This document shows, piece after piece, positions 1 to 8,258 of a stretch of DNA of 18,320 nucleotides. The position numbers and the translations under genes were made by a program. The notes below the pieces were generated by a model, which was given only the letters and a program-made list of their open reading frames with translations, did not search any database and was not told where the DNA came from. Origin of the DNA: Peptococcaceae bacterium BRH_c23 (lineage in GTDB: Bacteria; Bacillota_B; Desulfitobacteriia; Desulfitobacteriales; Desulfitobacteriaceae). The DNA is taken from assembly GCA_000961805.1 (NCBI GenBank), contig LADV01000100.1:1-18320 (forward strand). The letters are read 5' to 3'. Each line of letters opens with the position of its first letter. The stretch's first letter is position 1.

Positions 1-1660
1 GAGGTGAGCATCGGGAAAGATGGTACATTTAAGTTGTTTCAATTCCTTATAGGCAGGCTACGGACCGGTAGTGATGGCAGAAAGATATTTGGGTTAGACA
101 GTTTCAATTCCTTATAGGCAGGCTACGGACGTCAAAAAGAAGTTTAATCAAGTATGAATTTGTTAAAAGTTTCAATTCCTTATAGGCAGGCTACGGACAG
201 CGGCCCCCTTGCCACAGGGAGCCACCGAAGAAAGTTTCAATTCCTTATAGGCAGGCTACGGACTGTTGCATCTCTTAGATTGTCGTGAAACCCTACTTCA
301 AGTTTCAATTCCTTATAGGCAGGCTACGGACGGAACAATACTTAACTGAACTAGGATTCAATACAGAGTTTCAATTCCTTATAGGCAGGCTACGGACGGA
401 GAAACCATTAGAGCAAGATCACTTTTTGGCATGTTTCAATTCCTTATAGGCAGGCTACGGACATTATTTTTGAGACGCTAGGAATCTATGTTATTGCTGG
501 TTTCAATTCCTTATAGGCAGGCTACGGACGAAGCGGCCCCCTTGCCACAGGGAGCCACCGAAGAAAGTTTCAATTCCTTATAGGCAGGCTACGGACGATA
601 GAGCTTGATTAAGAAACACTGAGTAATTCACAGTTTCAATTCCTTATAGGCAGGCTACGGACCTGGGACAGCGGCATTTAACCTTGGAGTCAAAAGATTA
701 GTTTCAATTCCTTATAGGCAGGCTACGGACGAAGAAGATAGTTAAGGGGGTAATCTCCATAGTAATGAGTTTCAATTCCTTATAGGCAGGCTACGGACTC
801 ATGTGTTTTCCTCCTTTTTATTTTGTGTTGACGGTTTCAATTCCTTATAGGCAGGCTACGGACGTAAAAGAGTACGAGATTAAGAACGGTTGGAAATAGT
901 TTCAATTCCTTATAGGCAGGCTACGGACCTTGTTTACTTACGTGATGCGCAACTACATTATCTCTGGTTTCAATTCCTTATAGGCAGGCTACGGACCCGT
1001 GTTGATTAGTCATGATTTTCCTCCTTCGTTGGTTTCAATTCCTTATAGGCAGGCTACGGACTGAATAATTAAAGGTTGTTGCCGGGAATTTTTCAGGTTT
1101 CAATTCCTTATAGGCAGGCTACGGACGAGAGATTTTAGCGAATTAGAAAAGGCTATTCCCGAGTTTCAATTCCTTATAGGCAGGCTACGGACAAGCCTGA
1201 GCCTGTTCGAGGGTTTCTTCCATGCGAATGGTTTCAATTCCTTATAGGCAGGCTACGGACGAGCCATCAGAGTAATGCAAATATCTGCATGAGTCCGAGT
1301 TTCAATTCCTTATAGGCAGGCTACGGACGGAGCGGAAATATCATATCTTCCGCAATCTCCTTGCAGTTTCAATTCCTTATAGGCAGGCTACGGACCATGC
1401 AGGAGCATTGGTCCATCGTAGCTGTTAAATTGTTTCAATTCCTTATAGGCAGGCTACGGACGGTTGCAGGAAAAAGCAGAAAAGCAAAAGTGCACAGGTT
1501 TCAATTCCTTATAGGCAGGCTACGGACTAGCAGCCACACGGCAATGATAGCAATCAAGAGGAAGTTTCAATTCCTTATAGGCAGGCTACGGACACCAGCA
1601 GCGGTTTCAAAGTTCATTGCAATTTTACGGGTTTCAATTCCTTATAGGCAGGCTACGGAC
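1..1660 (-). CRISPR. Type I-B CRISPR array, 25 repeats in window
   Basis: Twenty-five repeats of 30 bp, identical by eye, start at 36, 101, 169, 234, 302, 368, 433, 500, 567, 633, 701, 769, 834, 899, 967, 1032, 1097, 1163, 1231, 1299, 1366, 1432, 1498, 1564 and 1631. On the plus strand each begins GTTTCAATTCCTTATAGG and ends CTACGGAC. They bound 24 complete spacers of 35-38 nt; bases 1-35 are one more spacer, complete or partial. The reverse complement ends in ATTGAAAC, the usual 8-nt type I-B crRNA 5' handle. Transcription is therefore inferred on the minus strand, from a leader at 1661-1830, making the spacer at 1594-1630 the newest. The lack of repeat decay fits an active array. The leader-distal end lies outside the window. 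Confidence 0.99.
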
Positions 1661-1830
1661 CCATTTTTGGCCCAAAAATAATGAGTTTCCCGGGACCAAC
1701 AAATATAGTTTAACAACCCCATAACTGGGAAACCGCATAGGTAGGACTTATCACTGTCGTCGATCTCCAAGGGTTTTTACTTTATTGTACATCGACGACA
1801 TCACAAAGAATGCGGTTCCTTACCCTTTCT
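1661..1830 (-). promoter_or_regulatory. CRISPR leader with nested inverted repeats
   Basis: This is the non-coding stretch between the cas2 stop and the first repeat, on the side from which the array should be transcribed. Two inverted repeats are nested. The outer arms are GGAAACCGCAT (1728-1738) and ATGCGGTTCC (1810-1819), with one bulged A. The inner arms are TGTCGTCGAT (1755-1764) and ATCGACGACA (1791-1800), a perfect 10-bp match around a 26-nt loop. A third dyad, ATTTTTGG-C-CCAAAAAT (1663-1679), sits two bases from the first repeat. A TATATT-like -10 can be read on the minus strand but has no good -35, so the array promoter is unassigned. The dyads could dock the Cas1-Cas2 integrase or a DNA-bending protein, or fold in the cas2 3' untranslated region; that role is inference. 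Confidence 0.8.
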
Positions 1831-2094
1831 CTAAATAATAAGCTCTTCTCCACCTTTACGCAAGCCCATAATTTCTCGATCCGTATACTTAGTCGTACGA
1901 GATGTGTAGATAATCACTGAATCATGGTCAGACTCAATAATTCGTTCCAATTCCATTTTTAATTTCTTCAGATTGCTTTCACTGATATCTCCCTCTAAAA
2001 CCGAATTTTGTACCCAGTTTAAATACTTTCGGCAACGTTTAAGCACTTTATTAACGCGCTTTTCTCCGACATCGTATACTACGATCACAAACAT
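1831..2094 (-). CDS. cas2: CRISPR-associated endonuclease Cas2
   Basis: This 87-residue protein has normal Cas2 length and begins MFVIVVYDVGEKRVNKVLK, the ferredoxin-like first strand with the conserved Asp (D8) of the family. The segment NWVQNSVLEGDISESNLKKL is also typical. Cas2 dimers bridge two Cas1 dimers in the integrase that inserts new spacers at the leader end. The ATG is preceded by GGAGGAAACGCT, a good ribosome binding site. It is the last gene of the adaptation cluster and lies directly upstream of the leader, with 36 bp between it and cas1. It is the only cas2 in the window. Confidence 0.97.
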   Translation of the reverse strand: MFVIVVYDVGEKRVNKVLKRCRKYLNWVQNSVLEGDISESNLKKLKMELERIIESDHDSVIIYTSRTTKYTDREIMGLRKGGEELII

Positions 2095-2130
2095 AGCGTT
2101 TCCTCCGTTTTAACACTTAGCCATTTTCAA

Positions 2131-3126
2131 TTACCACTGAGTAACAAAAGGCTCATAATCTTTTTCCCCCATTAAATGCTTCTCCAGCTTATACAGTTCT
2201 AAGCGCAATAATCGTCGGTAAGAAACGGGTGATCCAATCTCTCTGTGATTAATCGTTGTCTTTAACCGATTTTCCAGCTCCTCAACAAACACCCTCCGAC
2301 CTTGTTCTTTGAGTATTAACCCACCCCCCTCTTTTTTGAAATCCTTCTTACTGATCATTTTCTTGCCAATCACAGAAAAAATGACGCGATCCACAATGAT
2401 CGGCTTAAAGATTTCCGCTACATCTAAATTGAGTGTAAACCGTCTAAAATTTGTCGTATGCAAATAACCAATACGTGGATCAAGATGGGTCCGATAAATT
2501 TCACTAAGGACTGTAGAATACATGATCGTATTGCCAAAACTAATCAATGTGTTGATCTCGTTTTTTGGAGGCCTCCTAGAACGACCATCGAAGATAAAGT
2601 CTTCTTGCCCATGGATCGCGTCAAACGCCCGATAATATTGGTCCCGAATATTCCCTTCGATGGCCATAAGTACAGATATATCTGCTGATGAGCTAATTTT
2701 TTCTGCCAATCTTTCGATCTCACTCAGTTGCTCCCCAACATCTTTACTACGATTGGCATAATATTTTAGGACCTGGCGAATATTGCGCTCGGCCCCAGTC
2801 ACAAACTGTCGGGCAATGTGCAGTCGGGATTCCGGTTTAAGATAATGCTCCGCTTGTCGCAGGATCATATAACCCGAGTTATAGTGTTCTCTAGGATAAA
2901 ACGTGCCTGTGTAATACCCGTAATGATTATAGTAATGGATTATAATTTCCTTCTGCGTACAAAACTCCAAAAAGCGCTTATTCAGGTCAACCTCACCAAA
3001 AACCATCAGTTCCGACGTGTCCTCCACCGGAATAAATTTACGATCCCCTTCTTCACTCTCAAAGAAGATGGTGTTATCTTTGCGGTGCAATTGTCCATTT
3101 GAAAAAATATAGAGCGTTTTTTTCAA
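2131..3126 (-). CDS. cas1: CRISPR-associated endonuclease Cas1, type I-B
   Basis: A 331-residue Cas1, the integrase that joins prespacers to the leader-proximal repeat. The N-terminal beta domain (about 1-85) includes DTSELMVFGEVDLNKRFLEF. The helical C-terminal domain carries the metal ligands: E157 in MAIEGNIRDQYY, H223 in IGYLHTTNFRRF, and E238 in LNLDVAEIFKP. All three catalytic positions are present, so the protein should be active. The DGRSRRPPKNEINTLISFGN segment is a strong family signature. Only 35 bp separate it from cas4. This is the sole cas1 in the window, so both effector operons must rely on it for new spacers unless another copy exists elsewhere. Confidence 0.98.
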   Translation of the reverse strand: MKKTLYIFSNGQLHRKDNTIFFESEEGDRKFIPVEDTSELMVFGEVDLNKRFLEFCTQKEIIIHYYNHYGYYTGTFYPREHYNSGYMILRQAEHYLKPESRLHIARQFVTGAERNIRQVLKYYANRSKDVGEQLSEIERLAEKISSSADISVLMAIEGNIRDQYYRAFDAIHGQEDFIFDGRSRRPPKNEINTLISFGNTIMYSTVLSEIYRTHLDPRIGYLHTTNFRRFTLNLDVAEIFKPIIVDRVIFSVIGKKMISKKDFKKEGGGLILKEQGRRVFVEELENRLKTTINHREIGSPVSYRRLLRLELYKLEKHLMGEKDYEPFVTQW

Positions 3127-3161
3127 AGGTTTCCCCTCGATTCTATCTAAAATAACTCTTG

Positions 3162-3674
3162 TTACGCCCAGCAGAATTCTTTATAAGCACAATTTCTACA
3201 TAAGGGAATTTTCCGAAGAAGTGGAGGAGTATCTTGCTGTGCGATACTCTCAATTTCCAACGCCGCCACATCCAATTCATGTTCCAGCTCTGGCGTCAAC
3301 TCAACTTCTTCTTTCCGTTTCTCTTTAGGAAATAACAATTCTCCTTTCGCGTCAATTCCTCGGTCTTTTAGTTCTCTAAGATAAAAGGCCAGTTGCATGC
3401 GTGCACTTTGAAGGTATTTGGAACTTTTCTTCACTTCTCCGATGACCAATTTGTCCCTGTCTTGACGCACAATGTCCAGTTTGATATGTCCGATCGATAT
3501 CTCCTTTTGCTTATCTCGATTATAAGTGTTCTCATGAATAAACCGCCCTAAATCCATATTGCCATCATCTTGATCAGCATTAATCTGATGCACCATTAAC
3601 CATACCTCACGCGGACAGCAATAATAATACCAGATAAGGGTTCCCGTTAAGTTAAATTCGTTCTCACTAAGCAC
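3162..3674 (-). CDS. cas4: CRISPR-associated exonuclease Cas4
   Basis: A 170-residue Cas4 of the RecB nuclease family. It trims prespacers and, in type I systems, helps select and orient those next to a proper PAM. The iron-sulfur cluster cysteines are C19 or C20 near the N-terminus and C159, C162 and C168 in the tail LCRNCAYKEFCWA. The nuclease core is visible as H47, D67 (GHIKLD), E80-x-K82 (IGEVKKS) and Q94 (ARMQLAFYL). It sits between cas3 and cas1, which is the usual I-B order. The cas3 stop lies 51 bp beyond its start on the minus strand, so it probably shares the operon 1 transcript. Confidence 0.96.
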   Translation of the reverse strand: MLSENEFNLTGTLIWYYYCCPREVWLMVHQINADQDDGNMDLGRFIHENTYNRDKQKEISIGHIKLDIVRQDRDKLVIGEVKKSSKYLQSARMQLAFYLRELKDRGIDAKGELLFPKEKRKEEVELTPELEHELDVAALEIESIAQQDTPPLLRKIPLCRNCAYKEFCWA

Positions 3675-3725
3675 TTCAACCCTCCTCTCCTCAAGTAGCT
3701 ATCCAATACAACGATCAAGACACCA

Positions 3726-6110
3726 TCATAATATCATCGTTTTTCCTTCAACATTTAAGCCACCTGCTGGTGCATAATATCCTGATCTTAGAATCCATAG
3801 CTCTCCAGGGTGTTCATTGGCAATCTGCCGTGGGCTAAACCCCGGTTTAGCAAAAACATGAATGGAAACCATCGCAATCCGTCCTGCTAAAGCCCGCCTC
3901 GCTTCGCGCCGCTCCCACCGATCCTCCACCTGACTTGCTTGAGTCAGATCCTCTAACAATTCGGGATCTTCCTCACTCACGAGGAACGTAAACTGTTGCC
4001 GTTCTTTTCCTCGCAATAGTTCTCTGACCGGGTCATCCTCCAACCAACGCATATACCTTTCCAAATGCTCTTTGCCCGTATCCTTCTTTTTAGATAGTTC
4101 AGCAAAATAGCGTTCTGCTAACAACAATACATTTTCTTCTTGAACTTCGTCTTTATCTTGGAGTAGAGAGCGCGTCACTTGTAAATGAATCGCATCATAG
4201 ATCATCTCAGAGTAGCGACGCTCATTCTCATTAACAATATCAAAAATTTCCACGGTTCCACGCGAACCTTTCCCTTCCCGATTACAGCGGCCGGCTATTT
4301 GAATCAAACTATCGAGAGGAGCAAAATCGCGTAGGACTAAGTCTAGATCAATATCCACCCCGGCTTCAATGGACTGGGTCGAGACCACAATACACGGGTA
4401 CCCTTTTTTAATCTCATCCACAATAACGAGTCGATCTTTAGGGGTCACATCGGCACTAATAAAGAAGAGCTTCATTCCTTCTTCAACGTCAATCCAGCTC
4501 TCCTTGATTTCCTGCCAAACCTTTCGGGCACTCCCCCGCGTATTCAAGGTGATCAAAACCCGTTTGTGTTCACTGATCCAATCAGGCAGACGCTCTACCA
4601 TCAATTCACAGAAGGCGTCCAAGCTTATCGTTTCTTCCAAGCTAAATACCAGCTTGTACCTAGCAAAAGCAGAGAAATACGCCGGATAGTCTTTTACTAA
4701 AGGAGTGTGCTGGGAAACAAACGAAGGCAGAGTTGCCGACATCAAGAGCAGTTTGCTGCTCCCTAGACTCATTAAGCCCTGAAACACTCGATCAAGAGGT
4801 TGCCAGAGTTGGCAGGGCAATGATTGTACTTCATCCATAATAATCAGCGCATCACAAAGATGATGGAAACGCATTTGGTAGCGAGCCTTCGGATCCATTA
4901 AACTCATCAGAAACTGATCGTAGGTCGTTATAATTAGTTCACTTCGCCAAGTGTCCACGAAAAATCGTTCATCTTTCACTTCCATGTCCTGAGCATAGCT
5001 CCGATCCGATAAAGAGTGACTGGTCAAGAGCCAACGACCATCCTTCTCGACTCCTCCGATGGCTAATAGTTTGGCATACTCTTTGGCGGTTTGATCAATC
5101 ACCGATAGAAATGGCAGTACGACAATAATCTTCGGTGGATTTTCTGCTCTTCTGCGGATTTTCTCCTGCATTTTAAGTGCCCAGGTCGCTGCCAATAACG
5201 TCTTACCACATCCTGTAGGAGCCGTTAAGCTAAAAATGCGGTCTTCAAATTTTCCCTCAATCGAAAGCTTAACCTCCTCCCTCATTTTTCTACGCAATTG
5301 ATTGGTCAGTGACTCCAGGTCCTGAGGCAGATCCTTTTCCTTATTCTGATCCTCAAAGTTTCTAATCCGCTGTTCAACCCATTGCGCATCCCACTGTTGA
5401 ATCTCTCGTTTAAGATAGTTTTCCGGATTTGAGACAGCCAGCAGAGCCTTGTCCGCCTCTAGTAGCATGGAGAATAACAGTTGAATCTTTAAACGATAAG
5501 CCACTGCTTCCTCTTCAGTCAGCTTTTGGACAGTTTTAATTAATACCTCATTCATATAACGTTTCATCTTTATAACATAACTTGCAGGGTCATCACGAAT
5601 CCGCTCCCAATCCTTGGTCACGGGAAGGCCCGTTTGACGTTCCAACTCGACAAAGTCCAAGTTAGTTAGTTGCTTCTTAAGCACCCTGACACTCTCTCCA
5701 CCGGCAAAGTTATTTATGTCCCGATCGGAGCAGGATACTGCTCCGATCTTGCGTTCTGGGATTGTCGGTAGGGCGGTATGATGACCCCGAACCACCGCGC
5801 CTAAGCAGAGGGCATCGAGTGCATTCCATCCGTCTCCTTGAGTTAAGAGTAGCGTCAAAAACAACGAAAGAGAAGTATGAGCCTTTTCTTTGGGATCCCC
5901 TCGATAATGCTGAGGATCCTGAATAAAGGTTTGGAAGGCCGCCGAACCTTTACCAAGATCATGAAATTTTGCTAGCTTCGGTAACCACTCGGTTACGACC
6001 TCCCTGACTTCTTGAGAATGCCACTGAAGAAGGGCCTTCAACCCACTCTCGACTTGTTCAATATGTTCATGAAGCTCTAAATGTGGATGGGAATGAATCA
6101 CCGCACTCAT
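3726..6110 (-). CDS. cas3: Cas3 nuclease-helicase, operon 1
   Basis: A 794-residue Cas3 with an N-terminal HD nuclease fused to a superfamily 2 helicase. Cascade recruits it to target DNA, which it unwinds 3'-5' and degrades. HD motifs: FHDLGKGSAAF (H50, D51), H78 in KAHTSL, and the HH pair at 110-111. Helicase motifs: APTGCGKT (297-304), MDEVQ (425-429), LMSATLP (457-462), QSIEAGVDID (579-588) and QIAGRCNREG (604-613). The box II sequence is DEVQ where the operon 2 paralogue has DEVH; I read this as subtype variation, not damage. Its ATG overlaps the end of cas5 by 4 bp, implying coupled translation. It is clearly distinct in sequence from the second Cas3. Confidence 0.97.
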   Translation of the reverse strand: MSAVIHSHPHLELHEHIEQVESGLKALLQWHSQEVREVVTEWLPKLAKFHDLGKGSAAFQTFIQDPQHYRGDPKEKAHTSLSLFLTLLLTQGDGWNALDALCLGAVVRGHHTALPTIPERKIGAVSCSDRDINNFAGGESVRVLKKQLTNLDFVELERQTGLPVTKDWERIRDDPASYVIKMKRYMNEVLIKTVQKLTEEEAVAYRLKIQLLFSMLLEADKALLAVSNPENYLKREIQQWDAQWVEQRIRNFEDQNKEKDLPQDLESLTNQLRRKMREEVKLSIEGKFEDRIFSLTAPTGCGKTLLAATWALKMQEKIRRRAENPPKIIVVLPFLSVIDQTAKEYAKLLAIGGVEKDGRWLLTSHSLSDRSYAQDMEVKDERFFVDTWRSELIITTYDQFLMSLMDPKARYQMRFHHLCDALIIMDEVQSLPCQLWQPLDRVFQGLMSLGSSKLLLMSATLPSFVSQHTPLVKDYPAYFSAFARYKLVFSLEETISLDAFCELMVERLPDWISEHKRVLITLNTRGSARKVWQEIKESWIDVEEGMKLFFISADVTPKDRLVIVDEIKKGYPCIVVSTQSIEAGVDIDLDLVLRDFAPLDSLIQIAGRCNREGKGSRGTVEIFDIVNENERRYSEMIYDAIHLQVTRSLLQDKDEVQEENVLLLAERYFAELSKKKDTGKEHLERYMRWLEDDPVRELLRGKERQQFTFLVSEEDPELLEDLTQASQVEDRWERREARRALAGRIAMVSIHVFAKPGFSPRQIANEHPGELWILRSGYYAPAGGLNVEGKTMIL

Positions 6111-6844
6111 AAAAACAAAATCACCTTCCCAGCCACTTCATACCCTTCCGATGTAAGAACAGGAATTGGGGAGCCATCCCTTTCTAGAATATATCCCTCA
6201 TGTGTGAATACCCGCTCTGGAGTGACTGATCTCGGCATCCGGAGTAGATGCAAGGCAAGGTTCCGTTCTAATACTTTGGGAACCTGAATTTCTCCATGCC
6301 CTTGCCGAATTACCGAAGATACCTCATAACACCCACTTGGCAAGGGTTTAGCCGTCTCACTTCCTAAATACTGTAGATCTGCCATCATCTCAGAAAGCCC
6401 TAAGGAAGGCTGATAATACCACTGTCGCTCTCTTACCCGCCTCTCAAGCTCCTCATGATAGGGCTCTGGCAAGGATACCCAAAGGGTATAACTAGGATTA
6501 AGCAGCCACTCCTGCGCAATCAACGTTGCTCGTTCCGGCTTCGTGGTTTTTTCCTCTGATTGAGATCGTTTAACCACCTGAGGTAGTAACTCGGGAGGGT
6601 CCTTACGAAGTTTAGCTTTATGCCAAAATCCTTGGGGAACTTTCCCTGCTAAGGCAACTTGAAACGGTTCTAATACAACCTGAGGGCTGTCCTTCTGCAG
6701 ACCAAGCACCGCTCCAATCAACCCAAGAATAACGGTGCGTGGTGGAATGGGATAGCTCAAAGCGCTAGCTCCCGCTTCCGCTCGCAAAAAATGAGCAAAT
6801 CGTCCTCTTAATTGGAAAGAAATTAATTCAGTCACTTGCCTCAA
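6107..6844 (-). CDS. cas5b: Type I-B Cas5 (Cas5h-like), operon 1
   Basis: A 245-residue RAMP protein. Cas5 caps the 5' handle end of the crRNA in Cascade and contacts the large subunit. The N-terminus has the Cas5 pattern, ISFQLRGRFAHFLR followed by SYPIPPRTVILGLIGAVLGL, which is the conserved proline and hydrophobic helix segment of the family. It overlaps cas7 upstream and cas3 downstream by 4 bp each, so the three genes are translationally linked. Subtype assignment to the Csh series rests mainly on the neighbouring Csh2 and TM1802-type genes. Confidence 0.93.
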   Translation of the reverse strand: MRQVTELISFQLRGRFAHFLRAEAGASALSYPIPPRTVILGLIGAVLGLQKDSPQVVLEPFQVALAGKVPQGFWHKAKLRKDPPELLPQVVKRSQSEEKTTKPERATLIAQEWLLNPSYTLWVSLPEPYHEELERRVRERQWYYQPSLGLSEMMADLQYLGSETAKPLPSGCYEVSSVIRQGHGEIQVPKVLERNLALHLLRMPRSVTPERVFTHEGYILERDGSPIPVLTSEGYEVAGKVILFL

Positions 6845-7827
6845 CGTCCTTTGGGGAGATCTTCAATAGCAAGTTCCTCCCAATATTCCGGCAACGGATC
6901 GGTCAAACCTATATCCTTAGAAATTGCATAGCGCACGGTGGAAATCCGACCCTTCTGTTCATTAATTCTAGTCACAAGTTTGCCGAGATCGAGTTGATAA
7001 TCATCTGGCGAAGACCACTCTTTTTCTTCTTTTTCCGCCGTCGCTAAGAGTTTCACATAATCGTGCAAACGCCCGAACTGAAATTCCTCTCCAGGTTGAT
7101 AGTCGATGCTCAGGATTAGACGGGGGATTTGTCCAACCTTGGTACGTGTATTACCAGCACTCCTTACTCCGTGCCAAAGAGATTTTAATAAAAGCTCATA
7201 GTCTTCATCGCTCAGACGAGAAAGCTCTGCGGAATGTTCATTGGCAAACCCCGAAAAGCCAATCAACGCATAACGCAGTCCGTAATAAGAGGTGAAGGTT
7301 CCTTGGCTCTTGCTTTCATCACTCCCAAAGACAGACGTGCCATGAATATCGACGCTCTCCGCTCGGTGTAGAACCTCTCCCATATTTAGTTGCACCGCAC
7401 CCGTTAACGTTTTTGGCACAGGTTTGGCTTTCCATGTTTGATCTTTTCCTTTATCATCTTTGAATTTCTCTTCTTTAAAGGCTAAAGAACTTCCAAATAA
7501 CCGAGCATCTATAAAGGCATCTAACAGTACCTTGACCAGCTCTTGTCCATCGACCTTCTCCTTGCCATTATTGGCCAAGTAATGTACGACCCGACCGGTG
7601 AGATTCGTGGTACGCCCCTCAATATTGTCCACGAGAATTTCATACTTGCGACTTTTTAAGAAGTCTCGGCTAAAGCGCTTTAAGCGAACATCTGTCACAT
7701 AGTACGTTCCATCTGGTAACACCCGCGGTCGGTTTTCATCAGGGTCCCCATTAGGGTTTCCCATTTTAATATCATAGAGAAACAAGAATTCGCGCCGTCC
7801 GCTCAGAGTTTTGATTTGATCAGACAT
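6841..7827 (-). CDS. cas7b: Type I-B Cas7/Csh2 backbone subunit, operon 1
   Basis: A 328-residue Csh2-type Cas7, the RAMP subunit that forms the helical backbone along the crRNA spacer. The signature begins REFLFLYDIKMGNPNGDPDENRPR, followed by VTDVRLKRFSRDFLKS, and later DARLFGSS and LTGAVQLNMGEVLHR. The ATG follows AGGAGGTTAAATC, a strong ribosome binding site suited to a subunit needed in several copies per complex. It is separated from cas8b by 11 bp and overlaps cas5 by 4 bp. The related I-C protein Csd2 also has a GNPNGDP motif, but the TM1802-type large subunit upstream argues for I-B. Confidence 0.95.
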   Translation of the reverse strand: MSDQIKTLSGRREFLFLYDIKMGNPNGDPDENRPRVLPDGTYYVTDVRLKRFSRDFLKSRKYEILVDNIEGRTTNLTGRVVHYLANNGKEKVDGQELVKVLLDAFIDARLFGSSLAFKEEKFKDDKGKDQTWKAKPVPKTLTGAVQLNMGEVLHRAESVDIHGTSVFGSDESKSQGTFTSYYGLRYALIGFSGFANEHSAELSRLSDEDYELLLKSLWHGVRSAGNTRTKVGQIPRLILSIDYQPGEEFQFGRLHDYVKLLATAEKEEKEWSSPDDYQLDLGKLVTRINEQKGRISTVRYAISKDIGLTDPLPEYWEELAIEDLPKGR

Positions 7828-7838
7828 GATTTAACCTC

Positions 7839-8258
7839 CTATACCTCTTTTGATTTCGACGGTAAAATGCTTTCCGTCATCGATTGACCTAAGAGCAAAA
7901 AATAGTTAGTGCCCACTTCATCTAGTTTAATTCGATCACCTAAACGAATTCCGAGTTGCCCCAACTCTTGAATTAGCATGCGTATATCTGGGCTCTTCTC
8001 TGACTCATAAGACAAGAGCTTTTCACGGATCTTAATATACAGTTCCGGAAGATCCTTGCCTTTCAGAGTAAGTCGTTTGAGCCAAGTCAAAGCGTTCGCA
8101 CCTACATTCACGCCTCTCGCCCCTTGGACTTGAAGCAACTTACCGTAGAGTACGCCTAAGAGAAAAGCATAGGATTTTTCTGGAGAATCAATCCCACTTT
8201 CCGGACCAAAATAAGGCTTCAAAGCCTCCATAGCAGGTTCATAAGGTTGTTTGTTCAT
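7839..8258 (-). CDS. Possible internal start for Cas11b small subunit within operon 1 cas8b
   Basis: An in-frame ATG at codon 538 of cas8b (sequence MNKQPYEPAMEALKPYFG) would give a 139-residue C-terminal product. A purine-rich AAAGAGGTG lies at 8271-8279, 12 nt upstream, somewhat further than optimal. Separate translation of the small subunit from inside cas8 is established for some type I systems, including I-B. This instance is weaker than the one in operon 2 and is offered as a candidate only. Confidence 0.35.
   Translation of the reverse strand: MNKQPYEPAMEALKPYFGPESGIDSPEKSYAFLLGVLYGKLLQVQGARGVNVGANALTWLKRLTLKGKDLPELYIKIREKLLSYESEKSPDIRMLIQELGQLGIRLGDRIKLDEVGTNYFLLLGQSMTESILPSKSKEV

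Noticed and set aside
1594..1630. Repeat-like GTTTCAAAGTTCATTG inside the newest spacer
   Set aside because: Only about the first seven bases agree with the repeat and the spacing of true repeats is undisturbed; coincidence.
1361..1681. Plus-strand ORF of 106 codons with the repeated peptide FQFLIGRLRT
   Set aside because: It is the CRISPR array read in frame: where spacers are 36 nt, repeat plus spacer is 66 nt, a multiple of three, so the frame stays open across several units. Not a gene.
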